64,000 nucleotides of DNA from Salinisphaera hydrothermalis (GCF_040361195.1 NZ_APNE01000006.1), one strand, 5' to 3'; numbered from the stretch's first letter, positions 34,039 through 43,005 are shown. Numbers and translations are program-made. Notes: a model not told the origin generated them from the sequence alone.

Positions 34039-35307
34039 ATGCGCGTCGTCATTGCCCTGCTCGCTGCCGGTTTCCTCGCCCCGGCGACGGCCTCCACGCC
34101 CGAACACGCCCACGCCGCCGGCGGCACAACGCCGGCGCATATCCAAATTGTCGAAAGCGTGCCGACACACAGCATGTACGGCGAGCCCGGCGTACCGCGC
34201 ACGCCAGACGTCTGGCGTCGGATGATCGACGCGGCCCGCACGCGCATCGATATCGCGGCGTTCTATGTGGCCAACAAGCCGGGCGAAGCGCTCGCGCCCG
34301 TATTGGACGCCATCGCCGCACGCGCCAAGGCCGGCGTGAACGTGCGCATCCTCACCGGCCCGACCTTCACCGACGAAACCGACCAGAGCCTCGCGCCACT
34401 GGCGAAGCTCGCCAACGTCACCATCCGCCGCCTGCCCGTGAACAAGCTCACCGGCGGCGTGCTGCACGCCAAATATTTCGTCGTCGACGGCCACGATGCC
34501 TTCATCGGCAGCGCCAACTGGGATTGGCGCGCCATGGACCAGATCCACGAGCTCGGCGTCCGTATCGACAGTCCGCGCATGGCCCGCACGCTGGATGCCA
34601 CCTTCGATTTTGACTGGCGGCTGACCGCCAACGGCGATCTGCCGGCCGCGCGCAAGCGCGCGGCCCAACCGCCGGCATTCGATCCGGTCACACGTGAGGC
34701 GCCGGTCGTGGTGGCAGACGACAATGGCCGGATCACTGGCACCGCGTTCGAAGCGTTCTCGCCGCCCGCGCTCATGCCCGGCTGGATCACCACCGAGCAA
34801 TCGGCGCTGGTCCGGCTCATCCACTCGGCGAGACGCCGTATCCGCATCCAGGTGATGACGCTCTCGGCGATCAACGAATACGGGCCGCCCGGTTACTGGC
34901 CGGCGCTGGACAGCGCGCTACGCGATGCGGCCGCCCGCGGCGTGGCCGTGCAGATCGTGGTCGCCGACTGGGCTCTGCGCGAACCGATGCAGAGCTACCT
35001 CAAGAGCCTGGCCGTGTTGCCGAACATCACGGTCAAATACAGTCACGTGCCGACCGCGCCGCGCGGGTTCATTCCCTACGCCCGGGTCGAACACTGCAAA
35101 TACGCGGTCGCCGACGACGACGCCGTGTATGTCGGCACGGGCAACTGGACGCGCAGCTATTTCGATGCCAGCGTCAATGCCTCGCTGTTCATGCACGACG
35201 GGCCCGCGGCGCACACGCTCAACGCTATCTTCGAGCGTGACTGGAACGGCCCGTACGTCCATACGGTCGAACCCGGCGGCCATTACAATCCACCGCGTAC
35301 GCACTAA
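34039..35307 (+). CDS. exported phospholipase D-like protein (PLD3-type, two HKD motifs)
   Basis: Protein of 422 residues with a short signal peptide (FLAPATAS). Two HxKxxxxD sites are complete: LHAKYFVVDGHDAFIGSANWDWR (about 155-178) and EHCKYAVADDDAVYVGTGNWTRSYFD (about 355-380). The N-terminal block RTRIDIAAFYV and the overall order resemble the PLD3/PLD4/poxvirus-K4 branch, some members of which are 5' exonucleases on single-stranded nucleic acid. Substrate here is inferred from neighbours: an acid phosphatase before it and RNase T2 after it, all exported. Confidence 0.88.
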   Translation: MRVVIALLAAGFLAPATASTPEHAHAAGGTTPAHIQIVESVPTHSMYGEPGVPRTPDVWRRMIDAARTRIDIAAFYVANKPGEALAPVLDAIAARAKAGVNVRILTGPTFTDETDQSLAPLAKLANVTIRRLPVNKLTGGVLHAKYFVVDGHDAFIGSANWDWRAMDQIHELGVRIDSPRMARTLDATFDFDWRLTANGDLPAARKRAAQPPAFDPVTREAPVVVADDNGRITGTAFEAFSPPALMPGWITTEQSALVRLIHSARRRIRIQVMTLSAINEYGPPGYWPALDSALRDAAARGVAVQIVVADWALREPMQSYLKSLAVLPNITVKYSHVPTAPRGFIPYARVEHCKYAVADDDAVYVGTGNWTRSYFDASVNASLFMHDGPAAHTLNAIFERDWNGPYVHTVEPGGHYNPPRTH

Positions 35308-35395
35308 GCGGGATGCGCGTAATCCGCGCCCGGCGGCCCGCGTGCACTCCCGCTCGTTCGAATCATCCTGCCGACAACCCGAGCCGAAGCCGACC

Positions 35396-36133
35396 ATGCG
35401 TATTCGTATTGCCCTCGCCATTGTCCTGATCGCCATCGCAGGCGCCGCCACGGCCCAGGCCGATTCACTGCTGGCACCGAAAAAACACGGGGATTTCGGC
35501 CACTACACCCTGGCCCTGACCTGGCAGCCCGGGTTCTGTGCCGAAGGCCAGTGTGATGCCGACCAGAACCACGATATTCGGATCGGCTTGCACGGGCTGT
35601 GGGCGTCGCGGCCGCAGGATCTCATCTCGCGCGGTGTGGCGGCGCAGCAATGGTGGTCACGCGGCTGCGATTTCTATCATCACAGTAACGCCACGCCGGA
35701 TCTCGACGGCCCGACCCGGCGCAATCTCGAACGCGTGATGCCGCAACTCGATCCCAGCCTGCTGACGCATGAATACGACAAGCATGTCCAGTGCTTCGAT
35801 TTCGACACCCAGCGCTTCTTCGCCACCGCGCTCGACCTGCGCCAGCGCATCGCCGGCAGCCCGCTGGGCGACTGGCTGCGCGAACACGCCGGGCAACGCG
35901 TCGCCCGGGCCGACGTCCTGGCGCAATTCGATCGCGCGTTCCATACGAACAAGACCGCGGCCCTGCAACTGCGCTGCAGCGGGCCCCACGATTCGCGTTA
36001 TCTGAGCCAGCTCTGGTTCACCATTCCGCGCACACATCTGGCCGCATTCCCGCAGGACGCAGGGCTGATGAAAGCGCCAATCGCGCAGCACAACTGCCCC
36101 GCGCAGTTCCGGCTGCCGGACTGGTCGTCGTAG
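35396..36133 (+). CDS. exported ribonuclease T2
   Basis: Protein of 245 residues from the ATG at 35396, with a signal peptide ending AQA. The two active-site blocks of RNase T2 are present: YTLALTWQPGFC with IGLHGLW (first catalytic His, about 63-69) and LTHEYDKHVQCF (Glu, Lys, His of the second block). Cysteines that normally form disulphides are there. It degrades RNA to 3'-phosphorylated products via cyclic intermediates in the periplasm or outside. Last gene of the phosphatase-PLD-RNase run. Confidence 0.93.
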   Translation: MRIRIALAIVLIAIAGAATAQADSLLAPKKHGDFGHYTLALTWQPGFCAEGQCDADQNHDIRIGLHGLWASRPQDLISRGVAAQQWWSRGCDFYHHSNATPDLDGPTRRNLERVMPQLDPSLLTHEYDKHVQCFDFDTQRFFATALDLRQRIAGSPLGDWLREHAGQRVARADVLAQFDRAFHTNKTAALQLRCSGPHDSRYLSQLWFTIPRTHLAAFPQDAGLMKAPIAQHNCPAQFRLPDWSS

Positions 36134-36241
36134 CCGCAAGGCAAGCCGCGGCAACCGCGCTGCGGCGCGGCTTGGCCCCGGACGCGCGGCCATTCGGCTT
36201 CGTCTTCCAGCGCCCCCTGCGTTAATCTACGCGCTCGGCGC

Positions 36242-36318
36242 GTCCCCGTAGCTCAGCAGGATAGAGCAGCCGCCTCCTAAGCGGCAGGTCACAGGTTCGA
36301 CTCCTGTCGGGGACGCCA
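36242..36318 (+). tRNA. tRNA-Arg (CCT anticodon)
   Basis: A full cloverleaf folds from GTCCCCG to CGGGGAC. The D stem is GCTC/GAGC, the anticodon stem GCCGC/GCGGC with loop CTCCTAA (anticodon CCT, reading AGG), and the T stem ACAGG/CCTGT with loop TTCGACT. The discriminator is G and CCA is encoded at 36316-36318. Total 77 nt. Its 3' end is repeated at 43247, so it served as an integration site. Confidence 0.97.
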
Positions 36319-36325
36319 CTCATTC
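36299..36325 (+). repeat. attL-like repeat: 3' end of tRNA-Arg
   Basis: 27 bases running from the T loop through CCA into CACTCATTC recur at 43247-43273 with a single mismatch (G to C in the T stem). This is the classic footprint of tyrosine-integrase insertion into a tRNA gene. Confidence 0.85.
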
Positions 36326-36427
36326 GATCAGCGGCAGGGTCCGATTGACCTGCCACGAATCTTTCATCCAGCCGCGACCGCAGCCCGATTGGCGTTGAAA
36401 AACTCTGCCCAAGGGTGTCCAGCCGGT

Positions 36428-37372
36428 TCAATCCGCCTTCTGTCGTGAGGCTCGACGGATGACCTGCGGCGGGACGCCATGGAGCTTGACGAAAGCACGA
36501 CGCATGCGCTCAGGATCGGTAAATCCCACGGCGCGTGCGATCTGCTCGACCGGCTCGGTCCCATCTCGCAGTCGTACGAACGCGGCCTCGACGCGCAATC
36601 GTTCGACGGCCCGCGCAGGCGTTTCGCCCGTCTCTCGGCGGAACGCGCGGCTGAATTGCCGCGGGCTGAGATGCACTGTCTCGGCCAAGCGCTCCACGCC
36701 CAACGGCTCGGGGAGATGATCGCGCGCGAAGGCAAGCGCAAGGCGGATGCGATCGGTTGCCGGCTCCATCTGTGACAGCGGAGAAAACTGCGACTGTCCG
36801 CCTGACCGCCTGTGATAGACGACAAGCTCACGCGCGACGCCGCGCGCCATCTCGATTCCGTGGTCCGCCTCGATCAGTGCCAAGGCGAGGTCGATGCCCG
36901 CTGTGATTCCGGCCGAGGTCCAGACACCACGGTCAGCGATGAAGATGTGATCGGCCTCGACCCGGACGGCCGGGTATTCCTGCTGTAGCAGATGCGCGAC
37001 CCGCCAATGGGTCGTCGCCCTACGCCCTGCGAGCAAACCTGCCTCCGCTAACAGGAACGCCCCGGTGCAGACGCTGGCGACACGCGCGGCCTGCCCGGCA
37101 AGCGCGCGCACAGCGGCGACCTCGCCGGGCGCCCGCATCAGCGCGAGGTTTCCGCCGACGACGATGAGCGTGTCCAGCACGGTGTCGTTCGCGGCCCTGC
37201 TTTCGATCATGGCTCCGCCACTGCCACGTACCGCGCCACCAACCTGTGACAGTGCCTCCAGCGCATAGAGTGGCCGGCCGGCGATCTTGGCGGCCGCCTC
37301 GAACGCGCCGAAAGGTCCGGCGAAATCCAGGATCTGATGGCCTGGGTAGAGGAAGAATCCGCCCCGATGCAT
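36428..37372 (-). CDS. GlxA/FtrA-type AraC-family regulator with DJ-1/PfpI domain
   Basis: Start at 37372 (MHRGGFFLYPGHQILDFAGPF), 314 residues; longer readings add unrelated sequence. Residues 1-190 are a class I glutamine amidotransferase-like (DJ-1/PfpI) domain with the elbow ASVCTGAFLLAEAGLL. Residues 215-310 hold the double AraC helix-turn-helix (LGVERLAETVHLSPRQFSRAFRRETGETP and VEQIARAVGFTDPERMRRAF). It is divergent from a stand-alone DJ-1/PfpI gene whose domain resembles its own, so it probably senses a related small molecule and controls that cluster. Confidence 0.92.
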   Translation of the reverse strand: MHRGGFFLYPGHQILDFAGPFGAFEAAAKIAGRPLYALEALSQVGGAVRGSGGAMIESRAANDTVLDTLIVVGGNLALMRAPGEVAAVRALAGQAARVASVCTGAFLLAEAGLLAGRRATTHWRVAHLLQQEYPAVRVEADHIFIADRGVWTSAGITAGIDLALALIEADHGIEMARGVARELVVYHRRSGGQSQFSPLSQMEPATDRIRLALAFARDHLPEPLGVERLAETVHLSPRQFSRAFRRETGETPARAVERLRVEAAFVRLRDGTEPVEQIARAVGFTDPERMRRAFVKLHGVPPQVIRRASRQKAD

Positions 37373-37451
37373 GACGTCCGAATTTAAGGGATATATGTCA
37401 TTTGCGCCATACCCTTTTTGCGTCAATTTACTCGGCAAAAGGAGAACCGCC

Positions 37452-38135
37452 ATGACACATGTCGTCATCCCCCTCTACGACGGGGTAACACCGCTCGACT
37501 TCACGGGCCCCTATCAACTCCTGCATGCATTGCCGGACATGGACATCAAGTTGGCCGCTGTCGACCGCCAAGAGGTGGTCGCAGACGGGCTGACATTTGG
37601 CGCGCTATATGACTTGGAGAGCATCGAGACCGGCGACATTCTTCTCGTCCCTGGCGGCCTCGGTTGCATCGCGGCGCTGGAGACACCTCGCTTCCTGGCC
37701 GCGATCCGGCGGCTCGCCGAGGACGCCACCTACGTCACGTCCGTTTGCACCGGCTCCCTGATCCTGGCCGCGGCTGGGCTTCTCGACGGCCGCCGCGCCG
37801 CATGCCACTGGGCTTTCAGGGATCTCCTGGCGGCCTTCGGAGCCATCCCTGATAGCGCCCGGGTGGTGCGCGACGGGAACCGCATCACCGGCGGCGGCGT
37901 GACGGCCGGAATGGACTTTGCCCTCTCCTTGATTGCCGAATTGCGTGGGGCCGAGGCCGCGCAGGGCGCCCAGCTTCTGCTCGAGTACGCGCCCGCACCA
38001 CCGTTCGACGCAGGCCTGCCCGCAACGGCACCGCACCCGGTCATGAAAGCCGTGAATGCTCGCCTCTCCAACGCTCTTGCCGATGCCGAACGGCGCATCA
38101 CGCTCGTCGCCGAACAGTTACGGAATGCCGGCTGA
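37452..38135 (+). CDS. DJ-1/PfpI family protein
   Basis: Protein of 227 residues; ATG 5 bases after AAAAGGAGAA (37437-37446), a strong ribosome site. PLYDGVTPLDFTGPYQLLHALP, DILLVPGGLG and the nucleophile elbow VTSVCTGSLILAAAGLL (about 95-111) mark the DJ-1/PfpI fold, closest in pattern to isonitrile hydratase-like and AraC-linked members. Reaction unknown. Upstream of an SDR gene by 25 bp, likely one operon. Confidence 0.9.
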   Translation: MTHVVIPLYDGVTPLDFTGPYQLLHALPDMDIKLAAVDRQEVVADGLTFGALYDLESIETGDILLVPGGLGCIAALETPRFLAAIRRLAEDATYVTSVCTGSLILAAAGLLDGRRAACHWAFRDLLAAFGAIPDSARVVRDGNRITGGGVTAGMDFALSLIAELRGAEAAQGAQLLLEYAPAPPFDAGLPATAPHPVMKAVNARLSNALADAERRITLVAEQLRNAG

Positions 38136-38160
38136 CACTTCTGCCCGAAGGAACACGAAC

Positions 38161-38904
38161 ATGAGACTCAAAGACAAAACCGCCCTGATCACCGGGGGCA
38201 CCAGCGGCATCGGCCTGGCGACCGCGAAGCGCTTTCTGCGCGAAGGCGCGCGCGTGGCCGTCACTGGGCGAGATACGAGTCGCTTCGACGCGGTACGTAC
38301 CGAGCTTGGCGAAGACGCAATGATCCTGCGTGCCGATGCCCGATCGGTCGCGGACATGCAGGCCGTTAGCAAGGAGGTCGCCGAAGCTTTCGGCGAGCTC
38401 GATATCTTCTTCGCCAATGCCGGCATCGCCTACGCCACCCCGCTCGCTGAGACCGATGAGGCGCGTTATGACGAAATCATGGACATCGACGTCAAGGGCG
38501 TCTTCTTCTCAATGCAAGCCGTTGCCCCGAACTTGCGTCAGGGCGCGTCGGTCATCCTCAGCACCTCTTTCATCATCCACGTAGGCCGGCCCGGCCTTTC
38601 CCTGCTTTCGGCCGCAAAAGCCGCGGTCCGGTCCCTCGCTCGCACCTGGTCGCGCGAACTGCTCGACCGCAAGATCCGCGTCAACACGATCAGTCCCGGT
38701 TTCATCGACACGCCACTGATCGGTCGTCATCGCAGCCCCGAAGAGCTTCAGGCGTTTCGGGAAAAAGCCGCGCAGACGGTGCCCATCGGTCGTATCGGGC
38801 AAGCGGAAGACATTGCCGCCGCTGCGCTCTATCTCGCCAGCGATGAATCCAGCTACGTCGTCGGCGCAGAGTTGGTCGTGGATGGCGGTGTCTCGCAGAT
38901 TTAA
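38161..38904 (+). CDS. short-chain dehydrogenase/reductase family protein lacking the catalytic Tyr
   Basis: Protein of 247 residues with the classical SDR plan: TGGTSGIGLATAKR cofactor loop (about 11-24), NAG at FFANAGIAYA, LSTSF (catalytic Ser region), and NTISPGFIDTPL with the C-terminal GRIGQAEDIAAAALYLAS. The YxxxK motif reads LLSAAK (about 150-155): the Tyr position is Leu while Lys is kept. It may be a non-catalytic or altered SDR. It lies 25 bp after the DJ-1 gene, in the island. Confidence 0.88.
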   Translation: MRLKDKTALITGGTSGIGLATAKRFLREGARVAVTGRDTSRFDAVRTELGEDAMILRADARSVADMQAVSKEVAEAFGELDIFFANAGIAYATPLAETDEARYDEIMDIDVKGVFFSMQAVAPNLRQGASVILSTSFIIHVGRPGLSLLSAAKAAVRSLARTWSRELLDRKIRVNTISPGFIDTPLIGRHRSPEELQAFREKAAQTVPIGRIGQAEDIAAAALYLASDESSYVVGAELVVDGGVSQI

Positions 38905-39125
38905 GGCCCGGCCCTGGTAGCGAGCGAAACATCGGCGCTTCGCATCGACAGCGGGACGCAATCACCATCGCGAATGGATTCCAAATGCTCGCGCCCGTGA
39001 CAACCGCCGAATTGCGTCGCATCGACGCGGCTTCACGACACTTTTCATGCCAATCCGGATCGCACGGATCATTTTCAACTTGCGGGCCTGTCCGAGACAT
39101 GGCCCGGTAAATGCCAGGAAAAGAA

Positions 39126-39542
39126 ATGCAAAACAACCATGTCCAAGACTTTTTCGACGCCATGAGCCGCAAGGACCTGGCCGAGATCGAGGCGCATCTC
39201 GCCGAGGATATCGTGCTTTTGAGCCCGGTATTTCCAACCCCGTTCGAGGGCAGAGCCGCGGCCCTCGAAATTCTTGCCGGCCTATTGAGAACCATCGATA
39301 GTCTCGAGGTGAATCTGACATTCGCCTCCGACCGCGATATCGCCGTGTTCTTCACCATCAGCTGCGACGGGATCACGGTAAAAGGCAATGAACATATCCA
39401 TGTAGATGACGCGGGACGGATCGACCTCATCGAGGTCGCATGGCGTCCGCTTCCCGCCGTTGTTCTCCTGCAGCAAAGACTTGCTAAGGCCCTGGGAGGC
39501 CAGCCTTTGCAGCTGGTTCCCGTGGGACAGCACGCGGACTGA
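39126..39542 (+). CDS. SnoaL-like / NTF2-fold protein
   Basis: The ATG at 39126 follows AGGAAAAGA and gives 138 residues. FFDAMSRKDLAEIEAHLAEDIVLLSPVFPTPFEGRAAALEILAGLL is the usual helix-strand opening of NTF2/SnoaL cone folds, followed by a three-strand sheet and HIHVDDAGRIDLIEVAWRP. Such domains include isomerases, hydrolases and binding proteins; the catalytic residues cannot be assigned. 38905-39125 upstream contains no gene that I can see. Confidence 0.78.
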   Translation: MQNNHVQDFFDAMSRKDLAEIEAHLAEDIVLLSPVFPTPFEGRAAALEILAGLLRTIDSLEVNLTFASDRDIAVFFTISCDGITVKGNEHIHVDDAGRIDLIEVAWRPLPAVVLLQQRLAKALGGQPLQLVPVGQHAD

Positions 39543-39556
39543 ACAAGCGTGCAGTT

Positions 39557-39595
39557 CGACCCCTTTGGTTCGTGACGTACAAACCAAAGGGGTCG
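39557..39595. terminator. perfect 14-bp hairpin between convergent genes
   Basis: CGACCCCTTTGGTT pairs perfectly with AACCAAAGGGGTCG around an 11-base loop, between the SnoaL-like gene and the convergent MocR regulator. CTTTC follows. Plausible bidirectional terminator. Confidence 0.6.
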
Positions 39596-39772
39596 CTTTC
39601 GCAATGGCGGTCCACTGCGCCTTCGAGGCTGGGCGGGCGCTCGGTACCGGCGTCAGATGGTCACGCGTTCGCAATTCTCAGCCACATCGACGCGTGCTCA
39701 AAGTTCAAAACGAAACGGGACCGCCCCACCCGCTGGTAACCACAGAACCGACTTGTCCTCACACGCACGCGG

Positions 39773-41188
39773 TCAATCATCGAATGCCGCTTTCAGATCG
39801 CCCACATGTTGCGCGGCTTCCTCCGCAGTCACGATATTGGTAAACCCAAGGATCAAACCGGCTTGATCGGTATGATCCTGGAACCAGGTCGAAAAGGCCT
39901 GCACACTCAATCCCCGCGATCGAGCACGCCGCGCGATCTCGAGGTCGTTGTTTTTATTATCGAACCGTACGAGCAGATGCATGCCGCCGGCCTGAAGGTC
40001 GATGTCGATGCGGTCGCCGAGCTGCGCTTCGAGCGCTTGGCGCAGATAGGCTCGCCGTTGCGAGTACAACGCACGCATTCGCCTGAGATGGCGCGCGAAA
40101 TGCCCTTGGTTGATGAAATCGGCCAAAGTCGACTGAGGTAAGTCCGAACAACCCGAGCCGGATAACGTCACCGTGTCGCGGAAGCGTTCCACTTCCGAAC
40201 GGGGTACGACCAGATAGGCCAGCCGCAGACCGGGAAACAGCACTTTGCTGAACGTGCCGGTGTATAGGACACGCCCTTGGGAATCCAGGCTTTTCAGTGC
40301 CGGAATCGGGCGGCCTTGATAGCGGTACTCGCTGTCGTAATCGTCTTCGATGATCCAGGATGCATTGTCGACCGCCCATTCGAGCAACGCCAATCGGCGT
40401 GGCAACGAGAGCGACACGCCCGTGGGGCTCTGGTGCGAAGGTGTCACAACGGCAAAGCGTGCGTTTTCGGCTCGCTCGCGGGCCGCCGATACGTCCAGCC
40501 CGTTCGCGTCGACCGGCGCCGGCACGAGCGAGAGGCCCGCAAGTTGCAGCATGTCGCGAGCCTTAAAATAACCGGGCTCCTCGAACCACCCGCAATCGCC
40601 GGTACGCAGCAACGCATGACGAATCAGACGTAACGCCTCGCGATACCCGGCCGTGATGAAGATCTGGTCCGCATCGCAATCGATGCCGCGCGATACGCCC
40701 AGATACGCGGCCAGAGCATTGCGCAGATCGCGCCGCCCCTGGGGATCCGGATAGTCGAGCGCGGATACGGACGATTCCCGCAAATGCCGCGTCATCAGCC
40801 GTCGCCAAAGTCGTACGGGCACGGCGTCCAGTGCCGGCAACCCGAGTTGAAATGGAAGCGGCGTCTCGCTTGAAGGGGCGGGTTCTTGCGGCTGCGAATC
40901 GGCGTGATGCCCGACGGCTCGGGCGATTCGCTGCGGAATCAACTGCGGCGATACAACCGTACCAGCCGCGCCACGCGCCAGCAGATACCCCTCACTGATC
41001 AAGACCTGATAGGCCAGTTCCACCGTCCCGCGCGAGAGATTCAGTTCGCTGGCGAGACCGCGCACCGAAGGCACGCGGTCACCGGGCTGCAGACGTCCGG
41101 CCGCGATGTTGTCACGAAAACGATCGTAGAGCTGCCGATACAGCGGCGTTTCCGAGCGGCGATCGGTGTGCAGATCAGCACGCGACAC
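39773..41188 (-). CDS. MocR/PdxR-type regulator (GntR HTH + PLP aminotransferase domain)
   Basis: Protein of 471 residues. An N-terminal GntR winged helix (LYRQLYDRFRDNIAAGRLQPGDRVPSVRGLASELNLSRGTVELAYQVL) is joined to a fold-type I aminotransferase domain. That domain has DQIFITAGYREALRLI, YDSEYRYQGRP and the PLP lysine in YTGTFSKVLFPGLRLAY. MocR proteins bind PLP-linked ligands and often control a divergent operon; here that would be GNAT / flavodoxin-like / AhpD-like genes starting 90 bp away. Confidence 0.95.
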   Translation of the reverse strand: MSRADLHTDRRSETPLYRQLYDRFRDNIAAGRLQPGDRVPSVRGLASELNLSRGTVELAYQVLISEGYLLARGAAGTVVSPQLIPQRIARAVGHHADSQPQEPAPSSETPLPFQLGLPALDAVPVRLWRRLMTRHLRESSVSALDYPDPQGRRDLRNALAAYLGVSRGIDCDADQIFITAGYREALRLIRHALLRTGDCGWFEEPGYFKARDMLQLAGLSLVPAPVDANGLDVSAARERAENARFAVVTPSHQSPTGVSLSLPRRLALLEWAVDNASWIIEDDYDSEYRYQGRPIPALKSLDSQGRVLYTGTFSKVLFPGLRLAYLVVPRSEVERFRDTVTLSGSGCSDLPQSTLADFINQGHFARHLRRMRALYSQRRAYLRQALEAQLGDRIDIDLQAGGMHLLVRFDNKNNDLEIARRARSRGLSVQAFSTWFQDHTDQAGLILGFTNIVTAEEAAQHVGDLKAAFDD

Positions 41189-41215
41189 GAGAATGTCCTA
41201 CTTCGAAACACATAT

Positions 41216-41244
41216 CTTGGCTCTGTTGGGTGGGTCATGCCAAG
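41216..41244. promoter_or_regulatory. inverted repeat in the MocR divergent region
   Basis: CTTGGC (41216-41221) and GCCAAG (41239-41244) face each other across 17 bases in the 90-bp gap between mocR and the GNAT gene. Position and symmetry suit an operator, but a 6-bp arm can arise by chance. Confidence 0.35.
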
Positions 41245-41278
41245 GCTATCGTCTCTTTCGCCATTACGAGAGATGTCC

Positions 41279-41728
41279 ATGACTGCATTCCACATCACCC
41301 AGGTCACATCCGAGCAGGATTGCTCGCGCTGCTTCGCCGTTATGCGGGAGTTACGGCCCCATTTGTCGGATGCCTCGGCGTTCGGGGCGCAGGTGCGCCG
41401 TCAGACACGCGACGGCTACTACCTGCTCGCGGCATGGCGCGACGAGCAGGTGGTCGGGCTGATCGGCTATCGCATCCAGGAGAATCTGATGAACGGCCGA
41501 TTTCTGTTCGTCGATGATCTGGTCGTACGCGCGGATGAACGACGCATCGGCCTCGGAGCGCGTTTGCTCGACGCCGCCCGGCAGAAAGCCCGAGATGCCA
41601 ACTGCCGGCAATTGGTGCTCGACACGGGTCTAGGCATGGCGCTGGCCCAGCGCTTCTATTTTCGGCAGGGCCTGCTGACGCGAAGCATCGGCTTTTATGA
41701 ACAACTGGCAGCGGAAGCCGACGCATGA
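41279..41728 (+). CDS. GNAT family acetyltransferase
   Basis: Protein of 149 residues from the ATG at 41279 (an ATG 6 bases earlier is too near the GAGAG box). The GNAT core is FLFVDDLVVRADERRIGLGARLLDAARQKARDANCRQLVLDTG, with acetyl-CoA loop RRIGLGARL, then AQRFYFRQGLLTRSIGFYEQL. Substrate unknown. The stop overlaps the next start (ATGA), so it is coupled to the oxidoreductase. Confidence 0.9.
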   Translation: MTAFHITQVTSEQDCSRCFAVMRELRPHLSDASAFGAQVRRQTRDGYYLLAAWRDEQVVGLIGYRIQENLMNGRFLFVDDLVVRADERRIGLGARLLDAARQKARDANCRQLVLDTGLGMALAQRFYFRQGLLTRSIGFYEQLAAEADA

Positions 41729-42363
41729 CGCGCACGCTATTCGTTCATTGCAGTCCCCATGGAGTCGCTGCACACGGGTGCCAACTGGCGCGTGAACTAC
41801 TCGGCCACACCCGATGGTTCGGCAAAACTAATACCGTGATCGAACGAGATCTGACTGCGGTGCCGCTGCCGCCGATCGATAGTCAGTATGCTTCGGCACT
41901 TACGGGCAACACGGCGGTGGACGATGCGCGTTTCGTCTTGTCCGAGCGCCTGATCGGCGAGCTTGAAGCCAGCGATCGGCTGATTATCGCGCTGCCCATA
42001 CACAACTTCACGGTGCCCGCCGCCTTCAAGTTATGGGTCGACTACGTGGTACGCATCCATCGAAGTTTTGCGGCCACAGCGAACGGCAAGGTCGGTCTGC
42101 TTGCGAATCGACCCACGGCTATTTTCGTCAGTTCCGGCGGTTTTCACGGCGGTGAGCGTGAATATTCGCACCAGCCGGATTTTCTGTCGCCCTATGTGCG
42201 CCAGGTGCTGGCCACCATCGGCATCGAAGATATCGCATTTCACTATCTTCAGGGGCTCACTTACGGGGAAGCCGCCGTATCCAAAGCACTGAATTCCGTG
42301 CGTGAACGGCTCACCACGGTCGGACCGTGGGCCGTCTCTGACGACACTCATCAACTTCCATAG
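41725..42363 (+). CDS. flavodoxin-fold NAD(P)H oxidoreductase (azoreductase-like)
   Basis: Protein of 212 residues. FVHCSPHG at the start replaces the usual azoreductase phosphate loop, ALPIHNFTVPAAFKLWVDYVVR (about 92-113) is the FMN-side loop, and IFVSSGG follows near 133. This is the Flavodoxin_2/AzoR pattern. It probably reduces quinones or azo compounds using FMN and NAD(P)H. It is translationally coupled to the GNAT gene and 20 bp upstream of the AhpD-like gene. Confidence 0.88.
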   Translation: MTRTLFVHCSPHGVAAHGCQLARELLGHTRWFGKTNTVIERDLTAVPLPPIDSQYASALTGNTAVDDARFVLSERLIGELEASDRLIIALPIHNFTVPAAFKLWVDYVVRIHRSFAATANGKVGLLANRPTAIFVSSGGFHGGEREYSHQPDFLSPYVRQVLATIGIEDIAFHYLQGLTYGEAAVSKALNSVRERLTTVGPWAVSDDTHQLP

Positions 42364-42383
42364 CCCTCACTGGAGTATTTGCA

Positions 42384-42815
42384 ATGACAACGCTTCGTCT
42401 GTCTTTAAAAGACCTTTCCGCCGCGGCTTACAAGGGTCTTATCCAGACCAAGACAGCCCTCGACCAGGGCCCACTCAACACAGCGATCATCGAGCTGATC
42501 AACCTTCGCGTGTCCCAGATCAATGGCTGCGCCTATTGCACCCAGATGCATTCTGAACTGCTCCGACAACACGATTTCGAGAACGCCAAGATCGACAGCG
42601 TCGCGGGCTGGCGGGTCAGCGAACGCTTTAGCGACCGAGAGCGTGCTGCACTGGCCTGGGCCGAATCGTTGACGAATGTCGCGGAAACCGCCGCGCCGGA
42701 CGAAGCCTACGTGCCACTCAAGGCGTACTTCAGCGAGGCCGAAATCTCCGACCTCTCCATCGCCGTGGCGTTAATGAATGCCTTCAATCGAGTGGCGATC
42801 GGAGCGAGGTTGTAA
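42384..42815 (+). CDS. carboxymuconolactone decarboxylase / AhpD-like protein
   Basis: Protein of 143 residues with the AhpD-type redox motif CAYCTQMH (CxxC-x3-H, about 49-56) after IIELINLRVSQING, and FSDRERAALAWAESLT and ISDLSIAVALMNAFNRVAI downstream. Such proteins act as thiol peroxidase/reductase partners. The unit with an azoreductase-like protein and a MocR regulator suggests a response to electrophiles or quinones. Last gene of the island cargo. Confidence 0.92.
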   Translation: MTTLRLSLKDLSAAAYKGLIQTKTALDQGPLNTAIIELINLRVSQINGCAYCTQMHSELLRQHDFENAKIDSVAGWRVSERFSDRERAALAWAESLTNVAETAAPDEAYVPLKAYFSEAEISDLSIAVALMNAFNRVAIGARL

Positions 42816-43005
42816 CGGGGATTTGCGGGAGTGCCGAGTGGAATAGATGATCGGTATCCCACTCGGCCTTCCCGACGATAATCAGCCCGTCGCCAACGAC
42901 AGTCCTGCTGTTGGTTCGCGAGTCGATCGAGGGGATGTCTGATCCCATCGATCGCTCATGTATATGTGGCAATCGTGAATACGGTTCGATAGCCCATTCA
43001 TTCGG

